A stretch of 10,594 nucleotides of DNA from an uncultured Alphaproteobacteria bacterium (GCA_903929895.1 CAIYWM010000892.1:1-10594); one strand, 5' to 3'. Numbered from the stretch's first letter, positions 1 to 6,715 are shown. Program-made: numbers and translations. Notes: generated by a model not told the origin, from the sequence alone.

Positions 1-453
1 GCCGGCGCGGAGGTCGCCGCGTGCCTGCGCCTCGACCAAGAGGTCGCGCAGCATCGTTTGCCATTCGGCGAACGCGGCTCGCAGTCGGCCACGCACCGTC
101 TCGCTGTGGTCGGCGATCTCGGCACTGAGATTGCCCAACAGGCAGCCGCCGACATGGCCGCGTTCGCCCAGTGCCGTCGCATAGGTTTCCAGATAGGCGC
201 GGAGCCGGCGCAACGGCGGCATCGACCGGTTTGCGACGAAGAGAGCTTGCCGACGTGCCGTGTTCCGGGCCGCCCAGCGGTCGACCACGGCGCAGGCAAA
301 CGCCTCCTTGCTGTCGAAGTAGTAATAGAACGAACCCTTTGGCACTCCTGCGGCAGCGACGATGTCGGCTACGCCGGTGCTGTTGAACCCGGCCGCCAGA
401 AGCCCCTCCAATCCGGCCTCGATGAGTCGTGAACGGGCATCCTCTTGTGACAT
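1..453 (-). CDS. TetR/AcrR-family transcriptional regulator (partial, C-terminus beyond left edge)
   Basis: This is a DNA-binding repressor of the TetR family. Read from the ATG at 453, the frame stays open for 151 codons to the window edge, so the C-terminal end is missing. The N-terminal helix-turn-helix lies at residues about 8-52 and has the family hallmark GVPKGSFYYYFDSKEAFA (residues 36-52 area). The ligand-binding part includes GGCLLGNLSAEIADHS around residue 104, then a segment ending in AQARGDLRAG. This is the style of NemR/AcuR-like repressors, which often sense reactive electrophiles; that assignment is inference. No in-frame start exists upstream because a stop lies at 472-474. 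GGAG sits only 1 nt before the ATG, too close for a normal ribosome binding site. A promoter and a 30-bp palindrome directly precede the start, so self-repression is likely. Its other targets probably lie to the left, outside the window. Confidence 0.93.
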   Translation of the reverse strand, partial: MSQEDARSRLIEAGLEGLLAAGFNSTGVADIVAAAGVPKGSFYYYFDSKEAFACAVVDRWAARNTARRQALFVANRSMPPLRRLRAYLETYATALGERGHVGGCLLGNLSAEIADHSETVRGRLRAAFAEWQTMLRDLLVEAQARGDLRAG

Positions 454-454
454 G

Positions 455-484
455 CTCCAATAGTTGACCGGTCATCTACTGGAG
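455..484. promoter_or_regulatory. Palindromic operator upstream of tetR
   Basis: This is a 30-bp inverted repeat centred between 469 and 470. The arms are CTCCAATAGTTGACC and GGTCATCTACTGGAG, with 13 of 15 positions pairing and a perfect TGACCGGTCA core at 465-474. It has no loop, so it looks like a dimer binding site rather than an RNA hairpin. It ends 2 bp before the tetR start codon and covers the spacer and -10 of the predicted promoter, the classic arrangement for autorepression by a TetR protein. The TAG...GACCGGTC...CTA layout resembles operators of NemR-like repressors. That the adjacent TetR protein binds it is inference. Confidence 0.75.
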
Positions 485-488
485 TCAA
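460..488 (-). promoter_or_regulatory. Predicted sigma70-type promoter of tetR
   Basis: On the minus strand, TTGACT (plus positions 483-488) is followed after exactly 17 nt by AACTAT (plus positions 460-465). These are a good -35 and a moderate -10. A transcript starting 6-7 nt after the -10 would begin at or next to the tetR ATG at 453, giving a leaderless mRNA. The palindrome at 455-484 fills the spacer. Confidence 0.55.
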
Positions 489-521
489 ATGAAACATCCA
501 CTACTGAAATACGCCAGCCGG

Positions 522-1589
522 CTAGGCCGTCGGCGGGGCCGTGGCGTAGCCGAATTCGTTGTCGAGGGCGGCGATCTGGCGGCGGAAGTCGATGCGCATC
601 CGCGCCTTGTCGCTCTCGTCCAGCCACGAGGCCTCGACCGAGTTCAGGCTGAACATCCGGGCCTTGTCGGGCCCCCAGCCGATCGTCTCGAACAGGGTCG
701 TGAAGCCGTGGCCGAGATTGGTGCCGAACATCGCCGGATCGTCGGTGTTGATGGTGACGTTCAGGCCGGCCTCGACCATGCGGCGGATCCGCTGCGGCCG
801 GTGCGGTCGCTTGTGCAGCAGGCTCGTCCAGGCGCAGGGCGTGAAGTAGAGCCCGTCCTTGCGCGCCACGGCCATCACGAAGTCCGATGCCAGCATGTTG
901 TAGCCGTGGTCGATGCGGTCGCAGCGCAGCACGTCGCGGCAGATCAGGTAGTTGGTCGGCGGCGCTTCGAGCGGCGTGAGATAATCCTCGCAGCAATGGG
1001 CCGTGCAACGCAGCCCGCCCTTGCGCGCCAGCGCATAGGCTTCGGCGAACGTGGCGGGCGGCCCGACGCTCTCGTTGCCGTCCAGCCCGATCCCGATCAC
1101 CAGCTCGTGGCGATGGGCGAGTGCCGTCTCGACGATCTCGACGGCCTGGGCGGGGGAATTGATCGAGCGGTCGATGCAGCAGATCAGCCGGGCCGAGATG
1201 CCGAAGGCGCGGCCTACGCGCTCGATGCCGTTGGCCATGCCTGCCACCATCGACGGATAGTCGATGCCGTTGGGATAGAAGTAGTCGGGATTGAAGAAGA
1301 ACTCGACGTGCCGCAGGTTGCCGTCGCGCGCGGCATCCTCGCAGTATTCGTAGATCGCGCGGCTGAAGTCCTCTTGCGTGCGCAGCACCGAGGCGGTGAG
1401 ACGCAGGATCTCCAGGAACCCGTCGAAGTTCGGCCATTGGTAGAGCTGCTCGGCCGGCCGCGGCAGCGGCAGCCCGTACTTCTTCGCGAGCTCGGCCACG
1501 GTCGTGGCGCGCAGCGTGCCGGCGAGATGGCAATGCAGTTCGGCCTTGGGAATGCGCCGCAGGTAATCGTCGGCAACCGCTTTCGCCAT
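522..1589 (-). CDS. Adenosine/adenine deaminase-family metal-dependent hydrolase, substrate uncertain
   Basis: This is a TIM-barrel amidohydrolase of the adenosine/AMP deaminase family. With the ATG at 1589 the protein has 355 residues, a normal length. In this numbering the zinc-binding HxH is H19/H21 in PKAELHCHLAG. The third metal histidine and catalytic glutamate are H198 and E201 in TAHCCED, then RIDHG (H228) and NTDDPAMFGTN (D283/D284) follow. RIDHG and the GIGLDGNE motif resemble the adenine deaminase branch more than classical adenosine deaminase. However, the usual HAGE reads HCCE, and the CPxSN motif is replaced by TPCAWTS, so purine specificity is not assured. A GTG at 1604 overlapping the upstream stop would add five residues. 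I prefer the ATG because GAGGA lies 8 nt before it. It follows the solute-binding protein gene by 11 nt and is almost certainly co-transcribed with it. Confidence 0.88.
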   Translation of the reverse strand: MAKAVADDYLRRIPKAELHCHLAGTLRATTVAELAKKYGLPLPRPAEQLYQWPNFDGFLEILRLTASVLRTQEDFSRAIYEYCEDAARDGNLRHVEFFFNPDYFYPNGIDYPSMVAGMANGIERVGRAFGISARLICCIDRSINSPAQAVEIVETALAHRHELVIGIGLDGNESVGPPATFAEAYALARKGGLRCTAHCCEDYLTPLEAPPTNYLICRDVLRCDRIDHGYNMLASDFVMAVARKDGLYFTPCAWTSLLHKRPHRPQRIRRMVEAGLNVTINTDDPAMFGTNLGHGFTTLFETIGWGPDKARMFSLNSVEASWLDESDKARMRIDFRRQIAALDNEFGYATAPPTA

Positions 1590-1600
1590 GGGGGCGATCC

Positions 1601-3181
1601 TCACTTCTTCTCGATGTTGTAGAGCAACATGACCGGCGACTTCAGCACGCCTTCGAGGTTGTTGCGCCAGGCCGACGGAGTCGTGAACTGCGCCAGCGGC
1701 AGATAGAGCACCTGTTCGTAGGCGCGGACCTGGATCTCGGTGGCGATGGTCTTGCGCGCCGCCTCGTCGGGCGCCGTGGCGAACTTCAGCCGCAACTCCT
1801 CGACCTTCGCGTCCTTCGGCCAGCCCCAGGCGGAGGCGGGCGGGCCCGAGGCGACGAGGAACGGGTTGCTGAGCGGATTGCCCTGGTCGGGCACCGAGTT
1901 CGTGGTGTGGGCGAGGTTCCAGCCGCCCTTGTCGACCGGCCCGGTGTTGAGCCGGCGCGTGGCAAAGGTCTGGAAGTCCATCGACACCATGTCGACCTTG
2001 AAGCCGAGATCGACCAGGACCTGGCGCGTGACGTTGCCCAGCGCCGCGATGCCGGGCGCATTGGCAACGTGCAGCATCACCAGCGGCGTCGACAGGTCGA
2101 CATTGGCCTCCTTCAGCATCGCCCTGGCGGCCGCCATGTCGCGGGACGGGATGCCGTCCTTGCTCTCGTAGGGCATGCCGCAGCCGAACATGGCGGCGCA
2201 GTCCGTGGCGAACTTCGGATCGCCCGCGACAACGCCGGCGTACATCGACCGGTCGACGGCGCGGGCGATGGCCTGGCGCACCTTGAGATTGTCGAACGGC
2301 GGCTGCAGGTGGTTCATGCGCATGATGGCCTGGAAGCCGTACTTGCTCACGACCTCGGCCTTCGCGCCGGATTTCGCGTCGAACAGCGGCAGCAGGTCGG
2401 CCGGCACCCTTTCGAGATAGTCGACCTCGCCCCTGATGAGCGCGCTCACCTGGGTCTGCGCATCGGGCATGCCCAGCATCTCGACCCTGTCCATCTTCGC
2501 GATCTTGGCGCCGGAGGCCCAGTTGGGCGGCTCGCTGCGCGGCTTGTAGTCGGCGAACTTGTCGAGGACGATCTTGACCCCGGGCTCATGCAGGTCGGCG
2601 CGGAACCTGTAGGGGCCGGAACCGACGATCTCCTTCACCTGCTCGCTGCCCGGTGTCCTGGCGATGCGTTCCGGCATCATGAACGGCACGGGCGCGCCGA
2701 TCTTGGCCAGGCTGTCGAGCACCAGCCCGTAGGGCTTCTTCAGCACCAGCTTGATCGTGTTGGCGTCGGCCGCTTCCAGCGACGCGGTGAACTTCGCCAG
2801 TGTCTGGCCCATGCTGTCGCGCGAGCCCCAGCGCTGGATCGAAGCGACGCAGTCCGCCGCGGTGACCGGCTGGCCGTCGTGCCATTTCAGGCCCGGCCGC
2901 AGCGCGAAGGTGTAGGTGAGCTTGTCGGGGCTGATCGTGTAGCGCTCGACCATCTGCGGCTTGGGCTCGAATTTGTCGTCGACCGCAAACAGCGTGTCGT
3001 AGATCAGGTAACCCAGGTCGCGGGTCGTGAACGAAGTCGTGAAATGCGGGTCGAGGACGCGGCTCAGCGTCTCGGGCGCCACCTTGAGGGTCGTGGCTGG
3101 TGTCTGCGCCTGCGCGGGCAGGGCGGCCAGAAGGGCGGAAGCGGCAAGTGCTGCCAGCGACCAGGAGCGAAAATGGGTCAT
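1601..3181 (-). CDS. ABC transporter solute-binding protein, family 5 (peptide/nickel/opine type)
   Basis: This is a periplasmic binding protein of the SBP_bac_5 (DppA/OppA-like) family, which delivers a peptide or other small organic ligand to an inner-membrane ABC permease. The protein from the ATG at 3181 has 526 residues, typical of the family. It begins with a Sec signal peptide: MTHFRSW, a hydrophobic stretch of Ala and Leu, and a cleavage site after PAQAQ (about residue 26). Family signatures include LRPGLKWHDGQPVTAADCV about 110-130 residues in, GSGPYRF, and PPFDNLKVRQAIARAVDR past the middle. Two cysteines in DCAAMFGCG may form a disulfide. A longer frame to 3223 is rejected because GAGGAA lies 7 nt before the 3181 ATG and the signal peptide starts there. 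No permease or ATPase gene is in the window, so it is an orphan here. Its direct partner is the downstream deaminase-family gene. Confidence 0.93.
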   Translation of the reverse strand: MTHFRSWSLAALAASALLAALPAQAQTPATTLKVAPETLSRVLDPHFTTSFTTRDLGYLIYDTLFAVDDKFEPKPQMVERYTISPDKLTYTFALRPGLKWHDGQPVTAADCVASIQRWGSRDSMGQTLAKFTASLEAADANTIKLVLKKPYGLVLDSLAKIGAPVPFMMPERIARTPGSEQVKEIVGSGPYRFRADLHEPGVKIVLDKFADYKPRSEPPNWASGAKIAKMDRVEMLGMPDAQTQVSALIRGEVDYLERVPADLLPLFDAKSGAKAEVVSKYGFQAIMRMNHLQPPFDNLKVRQAIARAVDRSMYAGVVAGDPKFATDCAAMFGCGMPYESKDGIPSRDMAAARAMLKEANVDLSTPLVMLHVANAPGIAALGNVTRQVLVDLGFKVDMVSMDFQTFATRRLNTGPVDKGGWNLAHTTNSVPDQGNPLSNPFLVASGPPASAWGWPKDAKVEELRLKFATAPDEAARKTIATEIQVRAYEQVLYLPLAQFTTPSAWRNNLEGVLKSPVMLLYNIEKK

Positions 3182-3248
3182 GAAGAGGTTCCTCGATGGG
3201 GAAGCCGGCGGTGCACGCGTCATGCCACGCCCGCGGTCCCGTTTCGGC

Positions 3249-3263
3249 CCGTCAGCATGACGG
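3249..3263. repeat. Perfect short inverted repeat, candidate operator
   Basis: CCGTCA and TGACGG flank a 3-nt spacer (GCA), giving a 15-bp dyad about 68 bp upstream of the binding protein start. It could be a regulator site or a small hairpin in the leader. It directly abuts the larger inverted repeat at 3264-3301. The function is unknown. Confidence 0.4.
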
Positions 3264-3301
3264 CCGTCCCGCGGTGCTGAAAAGCATTAGATTCGGGACG
3301 G
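3264..3301. repeat. Nested inverted repeat in the leader of the solute-binding protein gene
   Basis: The outer arms CCGTCCCG (3264-3271) and CGGGACGG (3294-3301) are perfectly complementary over 8 bp. Inside them lies a second stem, TGCT (3275-3278) and AGCA (3283-3286), closing a 4-nt loop. In RNA this would form a stem, an internal loop and a small inner stem. It lacks a U-tract on either strand, so a standard terminator is unlikely. It may be a leader structure or a regulator site; this is inference. Confidence 0.4.
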
Positions 3302-3339
3302 AGTGTGCGGTTTTTCCGTACGGTCGGCCGGCGGTCCCT

Positions 3340-4308
3340 TCAGGACCGGCTGCGTCCCGCCTTTGTGTCGCTGACTTCCCGCAGGCTGCCGGTCCAGGCG
3401 CGGCGCGCCGGCAGGCCCTGCAATTCATCCCGCAGGAATTCCGCCAGCATGGCAGCGACCGGGGAGGGCTTGGCGTGGCGCGGGGCGATCAGCGACAGGT
3501 GCGAGCCGCGGACATGGCGGTCTGCCAGCGGGATGTGCACGAGGTCGCGGTCGGCGAAGTCCGCTCCGATGTCGGGCAGGCTGAGCAGCGCGATCTGGCG
3601 ATGCTCACGCACCAGCATCTTCATCACCTCGACGGAGTTGGTCGTGACCACGCCCGCGAAATGGACCTTGGCGCGCTCCAGCGCGGTTTCGAGGATGCGC
3701 CGCGAGGTGAGCGACGAATCGGGAAAGACGAAACTGTAGTTGGCGCACTCGGCGAGCCGGATCGACTTGCGGCCGGCCAGCGGGTGATCGCGCGCCACGA
3801 CGATGCCCGAGCTGGGCTGGATCGACGCCAGCACGCGGATCTCCGGCATCTTGGGCACGGCGTAGCAGATAGCGAGGTCGAGCTTCCCGGCGACCAGCCG
3901 GTCGACGATCTCCGCCGTGCCGCCCATCAGGACTTCCAGCGACACCAGCGACTGGCGTTCGCGCATATGGCTCATCAGTCGCGACACGACGGTGCGCGAG
4001 AAGCTTTCCATCAGCCCGAGCGAAGCATGCCCGCGCACCATGCTGCGCAGCTGGCCGATATGCTGCACGAGCTGCGCATGGCCGTGCTGCCAGCGCTGGA
4101 CTTCCGCCACCACCATCTGGCCGGCGGGCGTGAGCCGCATGCCGCGCGGCAGGCGCTCGAACAGCGCCGCGCCGTACTCGGCCTCGAGGTTCAGGATCTG
4201 CCGGTTCACCGCCGACGGCGAGAGGTTGAGCCGCGTCGCCGCGCGCCGGATCGAGCCGGTCTCTGCGACGACCAGCAGCCACGATGCCGACGGCGCGATG
4301 ATCGGCAT
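3340..4308 (-). CDS. LysR-type transcriptional regulator
   Basis: This is a LysR-family DNA-binding regulator of 322 residues, close to the usual 300-330. The N-terminal winged helix-turn-helix spans residues about 9-65, with the family pattern VVAETGSIRRAATRLNLSPSAV followed by LEAEYGAALFERLPRGMRLTPAG. The rest is the periplasmic-binding-like effector domain, including the LDLAICYAVPK and GIVVARDHPLAGR segments. The start codon is ATG at 4308, 8 nt after the stop of the aminotransferase-like gene, so it is probably co-transcribed with it; the AGG about 8 nt upstream is a weak ribosome site. LysR regulators usually act on a neighbouring promoter. The candidates here are the gap at 3182-3339 and the promoter upstream of 5895. 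The co-inducer cannot be told from the sequence. Confidence 0.94.
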   Translation of the reverse strand: MPIIAPSASWLLVVAETGSIRRAATRLNLSPSAVNRQILNLEAEYGAALFERLPRGMRLTPAGQMVVAEVQRWQHGHAQLVQHIGQLRSMVRGHASLGLMESFSRTVVSRLMSHMRERQSLVSLEVLMGGTAEIVDRLVAGKLDLAICYAVPKMPEIRVLASIQPSSGIVVARDHPLAGRKSIRLAECANYSFVFPDSSLTSRRILETALERAKVHFAGVVTTNSVEVMKMLVREHRQIALLSLPDIGADFADRDLVHIPLADRHVRGSHLSLIAPRHAKPSPVAAMLAEFLRDELQGLPARRAWTGSLREVSDTKAGRSRS

Positions 4309-4316
4309 GCCGTTGC

Positions 4317-5498
4317 CTAGCCGGTGACCAGCGGTCGCAACGCCGCGACGAAGCGGTCGAGTTCCTCTTCGGTGTTGTAGACGTGCACCGAGGCGCGCAT
4401 CACGTCCTTCAGGCCGCGTCCCTTGAGATCGAGGCGCGACGAGAACTGCGTCGAGACCGAGACGTTGATCCCCTGGTCGCGGAGCAGCTGCTTCAGCGTC
4501 CCATGCTCCTTGCCGGCGACGGCGAAGGTGACGATGGCGCCCTTGGTGACGCCGAGATCGGCCAGGGTCACGCCCGGCACCGTCTTCAGCCGCTCGCGCA
4601 AGCCATCGGCCAGGTGGCGCAGGCGCGCCCAGATGGCCGGCATGCCGAGTTCGTTCGCCTGGTCGGCGGCGACCTTGAGGCCGATCACGCCGGCGAAGTA
4701 GCGCTCCCAGTTCTCGAAGCGCTTGGCATCGCCCATCACCGTGTAGTCGTTGTCGCCGGTCCAGCGCGCGGCGTGATTGTCGAGGAAGATCGGCTCGATG
4801 TGCGAGGTGCTGCGCGTGCGGGCATAGAGGAAGCCCGTGCCGCGCGGCCCGCGCATGTACTTGCGTCCCGTGGCCGACAGGAAATCGCAGCCGATCTTCT
4901 TCACGTCGATCGGCATCATGCCGACCGACTGGCAGGCATCGAGCAGGTAGAGGATGCCGGCATCGTTCACGATCTTGCCGACCGCCTCGGCCGGCTGGAC
5001 CAGCCCGCCCTGGGTCGGGATGTGCGAGATCGACACCAGCTTCGTGCGCTTGTCGATGGCGCGTTCGAGGGCGCCGAGGTCGATCTGGCCGTGCCTGTCG
5101 TCGGGCACCACCACGATCTCGGCGCCGGTCTTCTTCGCCACCTGCAGGTAGGAGATGTAGTTCGACGAATATTCGCTGACGCAGGTCAGGATGCGGTCGC
5201 CCGGCTTGAAGTCGAGCGAATAGAAGGCAAGGTCCCAGCCGCGCGTGGCGTTCTCGACATAGGCGATCTCCCCGGGCTCGGCGCCGATCAGCGTGGCGAT
5301 CGACGGATAGAAGCCGTCGAGCACCGGACGCGCCCGATCGGCCGCCTCGTAGCCGCCGATCTCGGCCTCGAGCCGCAGATGGTCGAGCGTCGCGTCCAGC
5401 GTGCGGCGGCTGGGCAGCGAGGAGCCCGCCGCATTGAGATGCAGGACGTGGGCGCAGCCCGGCGTCTCGGCGCGGATCTGCTCTATGTCGAGACTCAT
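4317..5498 (-). CDS. Class V (NifS/isopenicillin-N-epimerase-like) PLP-dependent aminotransferase-family enzyme
   Basis: This is a 393-residue fold-type I PLP enzyme of the aminotransferase class V family, which includes cysteine desulfurases, selenocysteine lyases and isopenicillin-N epimerase-like proteins. Visible landmarks are the N-terminal LNAAGSSLPS (20-30), ENATRGWD (82-89) at the cofactor phosphate region, SHIPTQGG (158-165), the cofactor-binding aspartate D187 in LLDACQSVG, the Schiff-base lysine K213 in SATGRKYMRGPRGTGFLY, and the substrate carboxylate arginine R368 in MRASVHVYN. There is no cysteine on a loop near residues 325-350 as in group I or II cysteine desulfurases, so sulfur mobilisation is not supported. 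The start ATG lies 1 nt after the upstream gene's stop, with AGGGGAAG before it inside that gene, so the two are translationally coupled. The substrate is unknown; a lyase, epimerase or aminotransferase role is possible. Confidence 0.9.
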   Translation of the reverse strand: MSLDIEQIRAETPGCAHVLHLNAAGSSLPSRRTLDATLDHLRLEAEIGGYEAADRARPVLDGFYPSIATLIGAEPGEIAYVENATRGWDLAFYSLDFKPGDRILTCVSEYSSNYISYLQVAKKTGAEIVVVPDDRHGQIDLGALERAIDKRTKLVSISHIPTQGGLVQPAEAVGKIVNDAGILYLLDACQSVGMMPIDVKKIGCDFLSATGRKYMRGPRGTGFLYARTRSTSHIEPIFLDNHAARWTGDNDYTVMGDAKRFENWERYFAGVIGLKVAADQANELGMPAIWARLRHLADGLRERLKTVPGVTLADLGVTKGAIVTFAVAGKEHGTLKQLLRDQGINVSVSTQFSSRLDLKGRGLKDVMRASVHVYNTEEELDRFVAALRPLVTG

Positions 5499-5499
5499 G

Positions 5500-5895
5500 T
5501 CAGAACTTCCCCTGTTCCTTCAGCACTTCCTCGGCGACGCGCAGCGCATCGATGGCGGCGGGGAAGCCGCAATAGGCGATCGCGTGGGTGAAGATCTCGC
5601 GCAGCTCGGTCTTGGTGCAGCCGTTGTTCAGCGCGCCCACCAGGTGGATCTTGAGTTCGTGCGGCCGGTTCAGCGCGCACAGCATGGAGATGGTGATCAT
5701 GCTGCGCTGCTTGCGGTCGAGCCCGTCGCGCGTCCACAGCGAGGCGTAGGCGAATTCCTCGGAGAAGGCGCGGACCGGACCCCAGAAATCGTTGTTGGTC
5801 GCGTCGCGCTTGGCGAGATAGGATTCGCCCAGAACCTCCGAGAGGACCTTTCGTCCTGCATCGCTGAGCGTCTTGTGAGCCTGTTCTTCGGACAT
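5500..5895 (-). CDS. Carboxymuconolactone decarboxylase-family protein
   Basis: This is a small all-helical protein of 131 residues in the CMD/AhpD-like superfamily (PcaC-like). Landmarks are the long central block RKQRSMITISMLCALNRP (61-78), HELKIHLVGALNNGC (79-93) with H84, and TELREIFTHAIAYCGFPAA (96-114). The AhpD redox CxxC motif is absent, so the decarboxylase-like branch fits better than peroxidase support. The true ring-cleavage substrate is unknown, and many family members have no proven 4-carboxymuconolactone activity. I chose the ATG at 5895 because AGGAGGAAG lies directly upstream; a longer frame to 5961 is open but has no ribosome site or family similarity. It is the first gene of the unit with the aminotransferase and lysR genes. 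Its start codon overlaps that of the opposite-strand metallopeptidase gene. Confidence 0.9.
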   Translation of the reverse strand: MSEEQAHKTLSDAGRKVLSEVLGESYLAKRDATNNDFWGPVRAFSEEFAYASLWTRDGLDRKQRSMITISMLCALNRPHELKIHLVGALNNGCTKTELREIFTHAIAYCGFPAAIDALRVAEEVLKEQGKF

Positions 5896-6643
5896 GTCGC
5901 CTTCCTCCTGGTTCAGCCGCTTCCTGCCTAAAGCGACGCCGGAGCCCGAGCAACTGACCATTGCTCATGCCGGCGACACGCTGTCCGTCACCTTCGTGCG
6001 CAACGCCCGCGCGCGGCGTGCCTCGCTGCGGGTCGATCCGGCCAACCGGCGCGTCGTGCTGACGGCGCCGCTGCGCATGGCGCGGGGCACGGCGGTGGGC
6101 TTCGCCGAGACGCAGGCCGGGTGGATCGCGGCCCGGCTCGAGCGCCTGCCGGCGCGGCGGCCGTTCGTCGATGGCGCGGAGATCCCGCTGTTCGGCGTCC
6201 CCCATCTTCTGCGCCACCGGCCCGACCTCCGCGGCACGGTCTGGCGCGAAGGCAGCGAGATCCATGTCGCCGGCCGGCCCGAACACCTGTCGCGGCGGGT
6301 CAAGGACTGGCTGGTCGGAGAACTCAAGAAGGAGCTGGTGCCGAAGGTCCACGCCAAGGCCGCGCGCGCCGAGCGGCCGGTGAAGCGCATCTCGGTGCGG
6401 GACACGCGTTCGCGCTGGGGAAGCTGCGGGCCCGACGCCTCACTCTCCTTCTCCTGGCGGCTGGTGTTCGCGCCGCCCGAGGTGCTGGACTATCTGGTGG
6501 CGCACGAGACGGCGCACCTGGTCCACCTGAACCACAGCCCTCGCTTCTGGGCGCTGGCCCGCGCGCTCTGCGACGGGCCGATCGAGGGCCCACAGGCCTG
6601 GCTCAAGAAGAACGGCGAGACGTTGCTGCAGTACGGCTCCTAG
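5894..6643 (+). CDS. YgjP/SprT-like (DUF45) zinc metallopeptidase
   Basis: This is a 249-residue protein of the YgjP-like metallopeptidase domain family, a gluzincin-type fold. Zinc ligands and catalytic residue are seen in VAHETAHLVHLNHSPRFW: HETAH at 204-208 and a third histidine at 214. The preceding family block RDTRSRWGSCGPDASLSFSWRL (169-190) is also intact. The N-terminal half has the usual arginine-rich beta region (VRNARARRASLRVDP, 35-49). The biological substrate is not established for this family; bacterial members are widespread housekeeping proteins. A stop at 5876 limits the frame, making the ATG at 5894 the first possible start. It has no good ribosome site and overlaps the opposite start codon. 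The next in-frame start (GTG 5996) would remove conserved sequence. Confidence 0.9.
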   Translation: MSPSSWFSRFLPKATPEPEQLTIAHAGDTLSVTFVRNARARRASLRVDPANRRVVLTAPLRMARGTAVGFAETQAGWIAARLERLPARRPFVDGAEIPLFGVPHLLRHRPDLRGTVWREGSEIHVAGRPEHLSRRVKDWLVGELKKELVPKVHAKAARAERPVKRISVRDTRSRWGSCGPDASLSFSWRLVFAPPEVLDYLVAHETAHLVHLNHSPRFWALARALCDGPIEGPQAWLKKNGETLLQYGS

Positions 6644-6715
6644 CAGTGGCCGGATGTTGCCCGTGCCGGTACAGTTTGGTCGCTTGAAACAGGAAAGGCG
6701 GCCGGTCTGGGCGTA

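Larger units (their letters stand above)
3182..3339. other. Intergenic region between lysR and the solute-binding protein gene
   Basis: This 158-bp stretch separates the lysR stop from the binding protein start, both read on the minus strand. It is the only place inside the left cluster wide enough for a new promoter and for LysR binding. It holds two adjacent inverted repeats (described separately). I found no clear -35/-10 pair and no intrinsic terminator with a T-run. An imperfect hairpin (GGTCC/GGACC, 5-nt loop) spans the lysR stop codon on the minus strand but has no U-tract. Confidence 0.5.

Noticed and set aside
489..1622. Long plus-strand ORF (377 codons) opposite the deaminase-family gene
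   Set aside because: It is antisense to a gene with clear family motifs. Its His, Val, Gly and Arg-rich translation is typical of high-GC shadow frames.
3182..3223. 14-residue extension of the solute-binding protein
   Set aside because: It would place Arg/Pro-rich residues before a normal signal peptide that starts at 3181 with a good ribosome site.
1907..3280. 457-codon plus-strand ORF opposite the solute-binding protein
   Set aside because: It is antisense to a gene with a signal peptide, a ribosome site and family 5 motifs. It shows no recognisable domain.
3325..3352. Hairpin at the lysR stop as an intrinsic terminator
   Set aside because: The stem is only 5-6 bp and has no U-tract on the minus strand.
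3196..4320. 374-codon plus-strand ORF opposite lysR
   Set aside because: It is a shadow frame with low-complexity His/Arg-rich translation; the minus-strand LysR protein is unambiguous.
4383..5591. 402-codon plus-strand ORF opposite the class V aminotransferase gene
   Set aside because: It is a shadow frame; the opposite strand has all PLP-enzyme landmarks.
5896..5961. N-terminal extension of the CMD-like protein (22 residues)
   Set aside because: It has no ribosome site at 5961, no family similarity in the extra residues, and AGGAGGAAG sits just before the ATG at 5895.
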